Source: Syntrophobacterales bacterium (lineage in GTDB: Bacteria; Desulfobacterota; Syntrophia; Syntrophales; UBA8958). From it: 37,000 nucleotides of DNA. Made by a program: the position numbers and the translations under genes. Shown here piece after piece: positions 26,918-35,534 of the stretch. The notes beneath the pieces were generated by a model that saw only the letters and a list, made by a program, of their open reading frames with translations, searched no databases and had not been told where the DNA came from. The stretch covers positions 1-37,000 of the forward strand of contig JAGPFL010000011.1 of NCBI GenBank assembly GCA_018056545.1, read 5' to 3'. Each line of letters begins with the position of its first letter. The stretch's first letter is position 1.

Positions 26918-27709
26918 ATGACGGAGTTCAAAGAAGGGACCATCAGCCGGGAAAAGAAGGGATATGTTTTTTTGATCGGTGTCCATCGGGCGACCAAGAT
27001 GAACGCCTTTACCTGGGATATGCTTGTGGATCTGTCCCGGGCTTTCGGTGAATACGAGCAGGATCAGGAGATGCGGTGTGCCGTTTTGTATGCCGACGGC
27101 GATCATTTCACCGCGGGACTCGACCTGGGCGATGTGGCCCCCCATGTGGCCAAAGGGGAGCCGTTCATTCCCGAGGGCGGTGTCGATCCTTGGGCGGTAC
27201 ACGGACGGATGCTTTCCAAACCTTTAGTGATTGCCGTGCAGGGACGCTGTTACACCCTGGGCACGGAACTTTCCCTGGCGGCCGACATCGTGATCGCCGC
27301 CCGTGACACCCGTTTTGCCCAACTGGAGGTAAAAAGGGGTATTTTCCCCTTTGGTGGCGGGACCATCCGTTTCTCCAAGACCGCGGGATGGGGCAATGCC
27401 ATGCGCTACCTGCTGACGGGAGACGAGTTCGATGCCGACGAAGCCTATCGCTTCGGTCTGGTACAGGAAATCGTGGCCCCGGGTCAGCAGTTCACCAAGG
27501 CCCTGGAAATCGCGGAAAAGATCGCCGCACAGGCGCCGCTGGCCGTCCAGGCGACCCTGTCACTGGCCAAAACGGCGACTTACGAAGGTTTTGCGGCGGG
27601 GGTCAGGGAGATCATGCCCAAACTGCTGAAGATCATGAAATCTGAGGATGCGGCGGAAGGGGTGATGTCCCTCATCGAACGCCGGCCGGCAAATTTCAAG
27701 GGACGGTAG
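26918..27709 (+). CDS. Crotonase / enoyl-CoA hydratase family protein
   Basis: The 263-residue protein belongs to the crotonase superfamily, which act on acyl-CoA thioesters. It shows the oxyanion-hole segment ADGDHFTAGLDLGD, then GRCYTLGTELSLAADIVIA and FAQLEVKRGIFPFGGG. Both positions that carry catalytic glutamates in enoyl-CoA hydratase are Glu here (TLGTE and QLE). The TLGTE segment departs from the common GGG-x-E form, so the reaction could be hydration, isomerisation or another. The start is ATG 26918, 8 bases after AAGGAG (26904-26909); a GTG at 26909 overlaps that site. It stands alone between tRNA-Pro and a convergent operon. No beta-oxidation genes are adjacent, so its pathway is open. 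Confidence 0.88.
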   Translation: MTEFKEGTISREKKGYVFLIGVHRATKMNAFTWDMLVDLSRAFGEYEQDQEMRCAVLYADGDHFTAGLDLGDVAPHVAKGEPFIPEGGVDPWAVHGRMLSKPLVIAVQGRCYTLGTELSLAADIVIAARDTRFAQLEVKRGIFPFGGGTIRFSKTAGWGNAMRYLLTGDEFDADEAYRFGLVQEIVAPGQQFTKALEIAEKIAAQAPLAVQATLSLAKTATYEGFAAGVREIMPKLLKIMKSEDAAEGVMSLIERRPANFKGR

Positions 27710-27770
27710 GCGGCCTCTCTATAAACCCCAGGGATGAATGGATATTACCCTGCAAGGCCCGTTCGTCCCA

Positions 27771-29108
27771 TTACTCCCGTAATCCCTGGACATCCATCCA
27801 GCGTGAAAGATCGCGCAGGGAGCGGCGGGCATATTCCTGTCCCCGCTCCCTTTTCTTTATCCTTGCGGTAAGGGGCGTAAGCAGGCCGTGATTGACATTC
27901 ATCGGCTGAAAATCCCTTTTCCCAGCCGTGACGAGATGACGGATCAGGCCGCCCAAGGTAGTGGTATCCGGAGGGGGCGTCAAATCCTTTCCCGCCAGCA
28001 GGCGGTGCACGCTGATGCCCGCGTAGAGGCCCATAGCCGCCGACTCGACATAACCTTCCACCCCCGTCAATTGTCCGGCGACAAACAGCCGGGGATGAGC
28101 GCGGAGTTGGAGACGATCGTTGATCAGTTCCGGGGCGTGCAGGAAGGTGTTGCGGTGAATGCTGCCGTAACGGGCGAATTCCGCCCGGGCAAGAGCGGGA
28201 ACCGTCCGGAAGACCCGCTGCTGTTCCGGCCAGGTGAGTTTGGTCTGGAATCCCACCATATTGAGCATCGTGCCCGCTTCATTTTCCTTCCGCAACTGGA
28301 TGACGGCGAAGGGCTGACGTCCGGTGCGGGGATCGATCAGCCCCACCGGTTTCATGGGACCGAACAGCAGGGTGCGGGGACCGCGTTCCGCAAGAATTTC
28401 CACCGGCAGGCAGCCCTCGAAATAGCGGGGATTTTCAAAGTCCCGGAGGGGAATTTTCACCGCCGTAAGCAGGGAAGCCAGAAAAGAGGCATAAGTAGAT
28501 TCATCGAGGGGGCAGTTTAGATAATCTCCGGCTGTGGCGGCGGTAGTGGACTCGTAACGGGAGGCCCAGAAGGCGTGTTGCATGTCCACGGTGTCGGCCA
28601 GAACAATGGGGGCGATGGCGTCATAAAAGTATAGATAATCCCTGCCCGTTAGTTGCTGCAGCGCCTCGGCCAGGGAATCGGAGGTCAGGGGCCCTGTGGC
28701 GACGACGGTGGGCAGATCGCCGGAAAGCACGGTGACTTCCCGGTTAACGAGGGTGAAGTTGTCTCCGAAGGCCAGCAGCCGCTTCTGGATGAAGGAGGAA
28801 AAACGCTGCCGGTCCACGGCCAGGGACTTACCCGCAGGTACGGCGGTGGCATCGGCGGCCGCCATGAACAGGGAACCCAACAAACGCATTTCCGCTTTCA
28901 AAAGCCCGGCGGCGCTGGCAGGGTCTCCGGAACGCAGGGAATTACTGCAGACGAGTTCGGCGAGCAGGGGTGAGGAGTGGGCCGGTGAATAGCGTTCCGG
29001 CTTCATTTCATAGAGGGTGACCCGGCAGCCCCGGCGCAGAAGCTGCCAGGCCGCTTCACAACCCGCCAGACCGCCGCCGATTATCACTACCTCCCGGTCA
29101 CGCGGCAT
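27771..29108 (-). CDS. trmFO: Methylenetetrahydrofolate-tRNA (uracil54-C5)-methyltransferase TrmFO
   Basis: TrmFO makes ribothymidine at position 54 of tRNA, using folate and FAD instead of SAM. The 445-residue protein starts with the FAD-binding VVIIGGGLAGCEAAWQLLRR, followed by the family signatures YEMKP, AELVCSNSLRS and, later, VEGYVESAAMGLYAGI. Length is normal. It overlaps the 3' end of topA by 11 bases, so translation is probably coupled. The order dprA-topA-trmFO is the one known in Firmicutes such as Bacillus, where xerC-hslV-hslU follow; here a convergent crotonase gene follows instead. Only 61 bases without an evident terminator separate the two. Confidence 0.97.
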   Translation of the reverse strand: MPRDREVVIIGGGLAGCEAAWQLLRRGCRVTLYEMKPERYSPAHSSPLLAELVCSNSLRSGDPASAAGLLKAEMRLLGSLFMAAADATAVPAGKSLAVDRQRFSSFIQKRLLAFGDNFTLVNREVTVLSGDLPTVVATGPLTSDSLAEALQQLTGRDYLYFYDAIAPIVLADTVDMQHAFWASRYESTTAATAGDYLNCPLDESTYASFLASLLTAVKIPLRDFENPRYFEGCLPVEILAERGPRTLLFGPMKPVGLIDPRTGRQPFAVIQLRKENEAGTMLNMVGFQTKLTWPEQQRVFRTVPALARAEFARYGSIHRNTFLHAPELINDRLQLRAHPRLFVAGQLTGVEGYVESAAMGLYAGISVHRLLAGKDLTPPPDTTTLGGLIRHLVTAGKRDFQPMNVNHGLLTPLTARIKKRERGQEYARRSLRDLSRWMDVQGLRE

Positions 29109-31512
29109 CTTCGTCCTGATTGGCCTTGTAACGGCACTCCTTGCGGGAACACTGTTTGAAAACTCCGGCTTTCATGCGCTTTTCCACCAGGAAGGGGGCG
29201 CCGCACACCGGGCAGGGCTCGGGAAGGGGACGGTTCCAGGTGGCGTATTTACAGTGGGGGTAACGGGTGCAACCGAAGAATGTCTTGCCGGTTTTGGACC
29301 GTCTTTCCCCCAGATAGCCGGAGCAACCTTCCTCCGGGCACGGAATTCCTAAATGTATAGGCTGGATAACCTTGCAGGCGGGGTAGCCGGTACATCCCAG
29401 AAACCTTCCGTAGCGCCCTTCCTTTATAGCCATAGGGCGGCCGCATTTTTCGCAGTTTTGATCGGTGACGATCACCTCTTTCGGTGGTGTGTCGCTGCCG
29501 TCGGGGGCGATCTTCATGGTGGTTTTACATTCCGGATAGCCGGTGCAGGCCATGAATTTGCCGAAACGTCCCTGTTTCAGGACCATGGGTTTACCGCATT
29601 TTTCGCAGGTGAGCTCCGGCGCCATGGATTCTCCACATGCTTCCCCATGGCCGTTCGCCTCGGGAAGATTCATGGTGTTCCGGCAGTCCGGGTAATTGGT
29701 ACAGGCGATGAAGCGGCCATTCCTGCCCCATTTGATAGCCATGGGGCTGCCGCATTTTTCACAGGTCATATCCGTGGGGATTCCCTGTCCCTTGAGGCTT
29801 TTCATTCTTCCGGACGCCGTCTGCAGTTCTTTTGAAAATTCGGCATAGAAATCGTTGAGGATTTCAATACGGTCGTTCTTTCCCTCTTCGATGCGATCGA
29901 GGCGCTCTTCCAGGGAGGCGGTGAAGGAGACATCCAGGATCTTCGGGAAGTTCTCCACCAAAAGATCGGTGACCACTATGCCCAGATCGGTGGGATGAAA
30001 CCTCCCTTTTTCCAGCCGGACGTATTCCCGGTCCTGGATGGTGGCCAAGATGGCCGCATAGGTACTGGGACGGCCGATACCCTTTTCCTCCAATTCCCTG
30101 ACCAGGGTGGCCTCGGAAAAGCGGGGCGGCGGCTGGGTGAATTTCTGTTCCGGGGTAAGGGCGACAAGATTCAATACCTCGCCGGCATTCACCTCCGGCA
30201 GGAGTTTACCCAATTCATCCTCGGATTCGCTCCCGTTGTCGTCTTTCCCTTCCCGGTAGACCTCCATGTAGCCGGAAAACTTGAGGATGGAACCCTGGGC
30301 GCGCAATTCATGACGTCCGGCGGTGATCTCGATAAGCGTCTGATCGAAGCGGGCCGGGGACATTTGACTGGCCACAAAGCGGTTCCAGATCAGGAGGTAC
30401 AGCTTGAACTGATCCGGGGTCAGGTGCTGTTTGATGTCTTGCGGGCGGTATTGCAGCGAGGAGGGACGTATCGCCTCGTGGGCGTCCTGGGCCGCCGCGC
30501 TGTTCTTGAAAGCCCTGGGCTTCGGAGGCAGGAACTCCGGGGCGTAGGCGCCCCGGATATAGTTCCTGACCGCCTGCAGCGCCTCTTCGGAGATCCGTAC
30601 CGAGTCGGTGCGCATGTAGGTGATGAGACCTACGGAACCTTCCGCGCCGAGTTCCACCCCTTCGTAAAGCTGCTGGGCCACGTTCATCGTCTTTTTTGCG
30701 GAAAAACGCAACCAGCGCGAGGCCTCTTGCTGCAGCTTGCTGGTGGTGAAAGGGGGCAGGGGATTGCGTTTGACCTCCTTCTTGTCCACCCGGGAAACGA
30801 TGAATTTCTGACTTCCCAGTTCCGCCACCACCCGGTTGGCCTCTTCGGTGTCGGATATTTTTGCCTTTTTGCCATCGGACTTCATCAGGCGGGCATCGAA
30901 CGGCGGTGGATTCTTTCCGGACAGAGTGGCGGTGATATGCCAGTATTCTTCGGTAACGAAGGCGTTGATTTCCTTTTCCCGGTCGCAGATCAGCCGTACC
31001 GCCACCGATTGCACCCTGCCGGCGCTGAGACCCCGTTTCACCTTGTCCCAGAGCAGCGGGCTGATCTTGTAGCCCACGAGTCGGTCCAGAATCCTGCGGG
31101 TCTGCTGTGCCTCGAATTTCTGTCGATCCAGGGGGAGAGGATGATTGATGGCCTCCAGGACCGTGCTCCGGGTAAGATCGTTGAACAAGGCCCGGCGCAC
31201 CGTCTTTTCCTTGCCGTCGATTTCTTCGGCGATATGCCAGGCAATGGCCTCGCCCTCCCGGTCGGGATCCGGGGCGAGATAGATTCTGGCCGCCTTTTGA
31301 GCCGCCTTCTTTATCTCGGTGAGAACTTTCTTCTTGCTCTCGATTATTTTGTAGCTGGGGGTGAAGTTGTCCTGAAGATCGATACCCAGCGAGCTTTTCG
31401 GCAGATCCTTGACGTGGCCCATGGTGGCCCGGACGTCATAATCGGCGCCGAGAAATTTCTTTATCGTCTTGACCTTGGTGGGGGATTCGACGATTACCAG
31501 TGATGATGACAT
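29098..31512 (-). CDS. topA: DNA topoisomerase I
   Basis: TopA relaxes negative supercoils by cutting one strand through a tyrosine. The 804-residue protein begins SSSLVIVESPTKVKTIKKFL, the Toprim start, and has DPDREGEAIAWHI with the acidic metal ligands and LITYMRTDSVRIS with the active-site Tyr. The C terminus holds five zinc-ribbon segments, each with Cys pairs such as CEKCG and CTGYPEC; the last pair is CPVCG with CSRKEC. The start is ATG at 31512-31510, 7 bases after AGGAG; a TTG one codon earlier is less likely. It lies 4 bases after the dprA stop and shares 11 bases with trmFO. Confidence 0.98.
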   Translation of the reverse strand: MSSSLVIVESPTKVKTIKKFLGADYDVRATMGHVKDLPKSSLGIDLQDNFTPSYKIIESKKKVLTEIKKAAQKAARIYLAPDPDREGEAIAWHIAEEIDGKEKTVRRALFNDLTRSTVLEAINHPLPLDRQKFEAQQTRRILDRLVGYKISPLLWDKVKRGLSAGRVQSVAVRLICDREKEINAFVTEEYWHITATLSGKNPPPFDARLMKSDGKKAKISDTEEANRVVAELGSQKFIVSRVDKKEVKRNPLPPFTTSKLQQEASRWLRFSAKKTMNVAQQLYEGVELGAEGSVGLITYMRTDSVRISEEALQAVRNYIRGAYAPEFLPPKPRAFKNSAAAQDAHEAIRPSSLQYRPQDIKQHLTPDQFKLYLLIWNRFVASQMSPARFDQTLIEITAGRHELRAQGSILKFSGYMEVYREGKDDNGSESEDELGKLLPEVNAGEVLNLVALTPEQKFTQPPPRFSEATLVRELEEKGIGRPSTYAAILATIQDREYVRLEKGRFHPTDLGIVVTDLLVENFPKILDVSFTASLEERLDRIEEGKNDRIEILNDFYAEFSKELQTASGRMKSLKGQGIPTDMTCEKCGSPMAIKWGRNGRFIACTNYPDCRNTMNLPEANGHGEACGESMAPELTCEKCGKPMVLKQGRFGKFMACTGYPECKTTMKIAPDGSDTPPKEVIVTDQNCEKCGRPMAIKEGRYGRFLGCTGYPACKVIQPIHLGIPCPEEGCSGYLGERRSKTGKTFFGCTRYPHCKYATWNRPLPEPCPVCGAPFLVEKRMKAGVFKQCSRKECRYKANQDEDAA

Positions 31513-31516
31513 CAAT

Positions 31517-32665
31517 TCACTCCTGAAGGATATATTTGTTGCCCGCCGTCCGGCGGATCAAGCCCCGCAGTTCGAGCTGCAGGAGCAGGGCGAGGACCTC
31601 CGGGGCATTCAGGCCGGTGGCGGCGATCAATTCGTCTATGTGGCGGGGCTGCCGAGAGAGCGCCGCCAGCAGCGCCCGTTCACTGGCGCTCATGGTTTTT
31701 TCTGAAGCGGTAACGCTGCTTTCCCGTTTCATTCCCGCCGTCGTAACTTTTCCGGATGTTTCCGTGGCGGCGTTCGTCTTGGAGAGCTGGGGGCGAATCT
31801 CGTCGAGGATATCATGGACATTTTCCACCAGTTTCGCCCCTTCTTTGATCAGCCTGTTCGTTCCCCGGGACCCGGCCGCATCGATCCCGCCGGGGACGGC
31901 AAAGACCTCGCGGCCCTGCTCCAGGGCGATTCGGGCGGTTATCAGGGAGCCGCTCTTGTCGGTTGCCTCCACAACGACCACCCCCAGAGCCATACCGCTG
32001 ATGATGCGATTCCGGGAGGGAAAGTGCGGGGCGTTAGGCGGGGTTCCCATGGCATATTCCGTCACCACGGCGCCGGAGCCGGCAATCTCGTGATAGAGCC
32101 CTTCGTTTTCCGGCGGATAGACGACATCTATTCCCGACCCCAGGACCGCCACGGTTTTCCCCTTGACGGACAGGGCGCCGCGATGGGCGGCGGTATCGAT
32201 TCCCCTGGCCATGCCGCTGATCACGACCGCCCCCTGGAGAGTAAGTTCCCGGGACAGTCTCTCGGTGGTGAATCTACCGTAGGCGCTGGCCGCTCTCGAT
32301 CCCACCATGGCGATATACATATCGGCGGCAGGAAGCTCCCCCTTTACATAAAGAAGAAACGGGCAGTCATAGATATGGAGCAGCCGTTTCGGAAAACGGG
32401 GGTCCTGACAGGTAACGGCAACGGCCCCGCATCTTTCCATCCGGTCTATTTCCTCGTCGATCCGCTGCCAGTCTTGAAAATCCTTGATGCCCGCCGCCGT
32501 TTTGGTGCCGATTCCCTCCACCGTGCACAGCAGGGACAGAGGCGTCCGGAATATTCGTTCCGGGGTTCCGAAACTGCGAAGAAGATTTCTTACCCCGATA
32601 TTTCCCAAACCCTCCACGAATTTCAGGGCCAACCAGTATTTAATGTTCTCCGGCGCCTGCGCCAT
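31517..32665 (-). CDS. dprA: DNA-processing protein DprA
   Basis: DprA binds incoming single-stranded DNA and loads RecA during natural transformation. It is also found in bacteria not known to be competent. The protein of 382 residues has an N-terminal SAM-like region (YWLALKFVEGLGNIGVRNLL), the Rossmann core (AMVGSRAASAYGR, VVISGMARGIDTAAHRGAL, VLGSGIDVVYPPEN, HFPSRNRIISGMA) and a C-terminal winged-helix domain (about the last 60 residues). I choose the ATG at 32665-32663, preceded by AGGGA at good spacing; an ATG ten codons upstream (32695) has no ribosome site at a normal distance. It heads the dprA-topA-trmFO operon. The GC-rich shadow frame on the other strand is not a gene. Confidence 0.95.
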   Translation of the reverse strand: MAQAPENIKYWLALKFVEGLGNIGVRNLLRSFGTPERIFRTPLSLLCTVEGIGTKTAAGIKDFQDWQRIDEEIDRMERCGAVAVTCQDPRFPKRLLHIYDCPFLLYVKGELPAADMYIAMVGSRAASAYGRFTTERLSRELTLQGAVVISGMARGIDTAAHRGALSVKGKTVAVLGSGIDVVYPPENEGLYHEIAGSGAVVTEYAMGTPPNAPHFPSRNRIISGMALGVVVVEATDKSGSLITARIALEQGREVFAVPGGIDAAGSRGTNRLIKEGAKLVENVHDILDEIRPQLSKTNAATETSGKVTTAGMKRESSVTASEKTMSASERALLAALSRQPRHIDELIAATGLNAPEVLALLLQLELRGLIRRTAGNKYILQE

Positions 32666-32784
32666 ATAAATTCCCTGCTTTTTGACTGACGACATTAAGG
32701 AACAACGTTCCCCCGCCTGCCAAATGCCGACTTAGCCTGGTTGAGGATTGGCGGCCGTCACGATTTGGCCGAAAAACGTTGCAC

Positions 32785-32812
32785 GATATATCTCCTCCTC
32801 GGGAACTGTCAA
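32785..32812 (-). promoter_or_regulatory. Promoter of the dprA-topA-trmFO operon
   Basis: On the minus strand, TTGACA (32812-32807), a 16-base spacer and TATATC (32790-32785) form a good housekeeping promoter. It lies about 120 bases upstream of the dprA start. It diverges from the promoter at 32872-32898. Confidence 0.6.
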
Positions 32813-32871
32813 GATTTTTCCTGCCAAGGCAAGACAGCGGAAATTTCTTCCCGTTCTTTGTCAAATATTCA

Positions 32872-32898
32872 TTGTCATGGATGTTCATTTGCTATATT
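32872..32898 (+). promoter_or_regulatory. Extended -10 promoter of the secreted repeat protein gene
   Basis: TTGTCA (32872-32877) and TATATT (32893-32898), preceded by TGC, match an extended -10 promoter with a short 15-base spacer. The start site would be near 32905, about 32 bases before the ATG at 32937. Confidence 0.5.
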
Positions 32899-32936
32899 CA
32901 AACCCCCAAACTACAATGGGAACGGAAAATAGAGTA

Positions 32937-34580
32937 ATGAGGGTAGGATACCTGTTGTTCTATAGTATATTGTTCTGGGTGACCTTTTTCCCCCCCGTCC
33001 TGGAGGCTTCCCGGGCTGGGGAAGTGCTGTTGAACCAGGAAAGGGTCAGTTTGGGCGACATCGGCACCGGAAGATTGAAGAAAGCGCAAGCCATTATGAC
33101 CTATGCCACCGCCGCAAAGAGGATCTGGACGATCGGTTTGCCCTCCGGATGGAACTGCAAGCCGGAAGAGGATTTCTCCGGAACGATCACGCACCGCCAC
33201 CCCTCCCGGATACAGTTGGCCATGAAATCCTCTTTTGCCCCGATGGCGGCGAACGGGCATCTTCAGCAGCAATACAATGTCCAGCTCCATCTGGAGTTCG
33301 AGAACAAACATATTGTCTGTCAGCGATACCTCCCACCGGGACCGCATCGGGAAGGGATCAATTTCCGTATCGGCGGCGAAGAGAAAAATATCGAAATATT
33401 CTATAATGTTCTCGATTATCCTTCGGAACCGGTTTTGTCCGTCTACCCCCAGCGTTTGGATTTCGGGCGCCTGGAACCCAATCAGCAGACCATGAGGAAA
33501 ATAGAGATCACCAACCGGGGGCGCCAGCCGCTCAAATGGAGGATAGAACCGATTTCTCTTACAACGGAGAAAGTATCAGATTTCGTTGTAGGAACCTATC
33601 ATTCCTTCTTTCTTCCCGAGGCGTCGGGCACGGGCGCTTACCGACCGGCGGTGGCCAGAGCTGCCCTGATGGAGTTTTCAGGGCACTGGGGGGAGATGGA
33701 CGGTTATCCCGAAGCGCACGAAAAAGCCGTCCTGAAGTATCATTACACCGGCGGTGGGGTGATCGTTTATTACTGGAAATCACCGGCGGGAAAAACCATG
33801 AACGTCTATCTCGACAATCATCCGATAGGCCAGGTGGAGACCTACAGCGACAATTTTACCCCGGCCGAGTACCGCCTGCCGGAGACGACGATACGCGGTG
33901 CCCATACCCTGATGCTGGTCAATCAGCAGGGCAGGGTGGTGTTGGAAGGGGTGAAAATCCCAGGTAAAGGTTTGATCCGGGACCAAGGGAAATGGCTACG
34001 GATATTTCCCGAATCAGGCGCGACGAACAGAGAGGTTGATTATCTCCATCTGGCGGTGGATACAAAAAATCTGCGCCCCGGGGTACATGGACAGTACTTT
34101 CAATTGTCCTCCAACGGCGGCACGCAGCCTTTGGAGATCTACGTCGAGGTGGCGTCGGAAGTAGCGGCCAAGATACTTGATGTCTATCGCTACCACAAAG
34201 GCGATGATCTCTTCTTCACCACCAATCCTCCGGGAGAGGCCCGGTTAGCCAACGGAGGCGACTATCTAAAGGAGGGGATAGCCTTTCGACTATACAGTCC
34301 CGGGACGCCGGGAACCACGGATTTTTACCGCTGGTACAACCAGCGGGCTCAGCGGCACTATTACTCCTGTGAATTAAATGCCGATGGGAAACTGAATCGG
34401 GACTTTGTCCGGGAAGGGGCAATCGGCAACATTGCCACCATCCGCCTGGTAAATTCGCGTCCCCTATACCGGTGGCATCATAGCGGATCGGGACAATATT
34501 TTTTCACCACCGACCCCCGGGGTGAAGGGCGCACCAGGAAAGGTTATAAATACGACGGCATCGTCGGGTATGTCCGCTGA
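32937..34580 (+). CDS. Secreted mosaic protein: Ig-like segments, sugar-binding-like domain and three C-terminal aromatic repeats
   Basis: I do not recognise a named family for the whole 547-residue protein. Residues 1-24 are a Sec signal peptide (MRVGYLLFYSILFWVTF, then a cut near EAS). Residues 165-205 resemble an ASH/HYDIN-like Ig strand set (LSVYPQRLDFGRLEPNQQ, then ITNRGRQPLKW). Residues 240-343 have the pattern of a jelly-roll sugar-binding domain (FSGHWG, YTGGGVIVYYW, NVYLDNHPIGQVETYSD, GAHTLMLVNQ). Residues 350-405 look like a second Ig-like unit. Then come three repeats (about 414-453, 463-500, 510-547) sharing YR[YW]-x(5-9)-FFTT/YYSC and a closing Y-x-x-x-G-I. They resemble the DUF5648-type repeat of surface proteins. 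It is probably periplasmic or surface-bound. The start at 32937 is chosen for the signal peptide; the open frame back to 32748 crosses the promoters. It stands alone with its own promoter, divergent from dprA. Confidence 0.8.
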   Translation: MRVGYLLFYSILFWVTFFPPVLEASRAGEVLLNQERVSLGDIGTGRLKKAQAIMTYATAAKRIWTIGLPSGWNCKPEEDFSGTITHRHPSRIQLAMKSSFAPMAANGHLQQQYNVQLHLEFENKHIVCQRYLPPGPHREGINFRIGGEEKNIEIFYNVLDYPSEPVLSVYPQRLDFGRLEPNQQTMRKIEITNRGRQPLKWRIEPISLTTEKVSDFVVGTYHSFFLPEASGTGAYRPAVARAALMEFSGHWGEMDGYPEAHEKAVLKYHYTGGGVIVYYWKSPAGKTMNVYLDNHPIGQVETYSDNFTPAEYRLPETTIRGAHTLMLVNQQGRVVLEGVKIPGKGLIRDQGKWLRIFPESGATNREVDYLHLAVDTKNLRPGVHGQYFQLSSNGGTQPLEIYVEVASEVAAKILDVYRYHKGDDLFFTTNPPGEARLANGGDYLKEGIAFRLYSPGTPGTTDFYRWYNQRAQRHYYSCELNADGKLNRDFVREGAIGNIATIRLVNSRPLYRWHHSGSGQYFFTTDPRGEGRTRKGYKYDGIVGYVR

Positions 34581-34610
34581 AAAATATGTTAAACATGCTT
34601 TGATTGGGTC

Positions 34611-34639
34611 TTGACAAATATTTACAAAAAGGATATTGA
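34611..34639 (+). promoter_or_regulatory. Promoter of the tRNA cluster
   Basis: A perfect TTGACA (34611-34616) lies 46 bases before the first tRNA. The -10 is weaker: TATTGA (34634-34639) at 17 bases, or GATATT (34632-34637) at 15. The A/T-rich spacer and position before a tRNA operon support it. Confidence 0.55.
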
Positions 34640-34661
34640 GCTCCCTCTTTTACATAACCAA

Positions 34662-34738
<77 letters not shown>

Positions 34739-34746
34739 GTGAATAC

Positions 34747-34824
34747 GGTGGGTGTAGCTCAGCTGGTCAGAGTGCCGGGTTGTGGCCCCGGAGGTCGAGG
34801 GTTCAAATCCCTTCACTCACCCCA
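34747..34824 (+). tRNA. tRNA-His (anticodon GTG)
   Basis: Acceptor GTGGGTG/CACTCAC with an extra 5' G (34747) facing C73 (34821), the hallmark of histidine tRNA. The anticodon loop TTGTGGC on stem CCGGG/CCCGG reads GTG. T loop TTCAAAT and CCA are encoded. It lies 8 bases after tRNA-Arg. Confidence 0.96.
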
Positions 34825-34840
34825 TTGACTGCATGACCAC

Positions 34841-34917
34841 GCGCCTGTAGCTCAGTCGGATAGAGTCGCAGACTTCGAATCTGTTGGTCGTACGTTCGAG
34901 TCGTACCAGGCGCGCCA
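34841..34917 (+). tRNA. tRNA-Arg (anticodon TCG)
   Basis: Acceptor GCGCCTG pairs with CAGGCGC, discriminator G, encoded CCA. The anticodon loop CTTCGAA on stem GCAGA/TCTGT gives TCG, for CGN codons. T stem GTACG/CGTAC is perfect. The D stem GCTC/GAGT has one G-T pair. Its first 15 bases are identical to tRNA-Arg(TCT) in this cluster. Confidence 0.94.
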
Positions 34918-34949
34918 GACATAAAGAGATATGTTCTTTAAGGATTATC

Positions 34950-35025
<76 letters not shown>

Positions 35026-35032
35026 AAAAAAT

Positions 35033-35073
35033 AAAGGGGTTAGGCGATTTCGGCTTAACTCCTTTTTCTTTTT
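35033..35073 (+). terminator. Long-stem terminator of the tRNA cluster
   Basis: AAAGGGGTTAGGC (35033-35045) pairs with GCTTAACTCCTTT (35053-35065) over a 7-base loop: 13 pairs, two of them G-T. It is followed by a T-rich run to 35073. Unusually long for an intrinsic terminator, but otherwise typical. Confidence 0.88.
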
Positions 35074-35479
35074 ACGATCTATTTTTTACCGTTCCTTTAC
35101 CGCATTTGGATGTCAAAACGAATTTTCCGGGCCATAAATCCGGTCAATCTTTCTCCCTGATAAACCCGGCTCCCGTTGCGCATCCTCCTTTCAAAGAATG
35201 CCGTCGAAGGGCTTTACCGTCTTGCTTACGCGTCACAGCATCTTCAAAGCTACAAGGTATGGAGTCTTTTAGTCTTGGTCGGACTTTCATCGACTTTATT
35301 ATGCGTCCTTGGCTGGACGTGCCGATCAGCCATCCGCAACCATAAAATGAGGGGGGATTTTTCATTCCTCTTCACCATCCACGAGCTGCCGGTTACGGGC
35401 TACGAGCTGCAAAGTTAACCCATAGCCTATCGCCTTTATTCCAATCGCCGAAGGTAAAACACACTGATCAATTCGGAAC

Positions 35480-35508
35480 TTGTTCAATCCGCTGTATTCC
35501 ACTATACT
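35480..35508 (+). promoter_or_regulatory. Candidate promoter of the 5'-nucleotidase gene
   Basis: TTGTTC (35480-35485), a 17-base spacer and TATACT (35503-35508, five of six consensus bases). Transcription would start near 35515 and give a leader of about 78 bases. Confidence 0.5.
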
Positions 35509-35517
35509 CCCTTTCCA

Positions 35518-35534
35518 AAGCCCCGCCGGGGCTT
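35518..35534 (+). repeat. GC-rich hairpin in the 5'-nucleotidase leader
   Basis: AAGCCCC (35518-35524) pairs with GGGGCTT (35528-35534) over a 3-base loop. There is no T tract on the plus strand. If the promoter at 35480 is real, the hairpin would sit at the very 5' end of the transcript, where it could protect the mRNA. Confidence 0.45.

Noticed and set aside
29995-31503. Plus-strand open frame of 502 codons opposite topA
   Set aside because: Shadow of topA; the zinc-ribbon and Toprim motifs are all on the minus strand.
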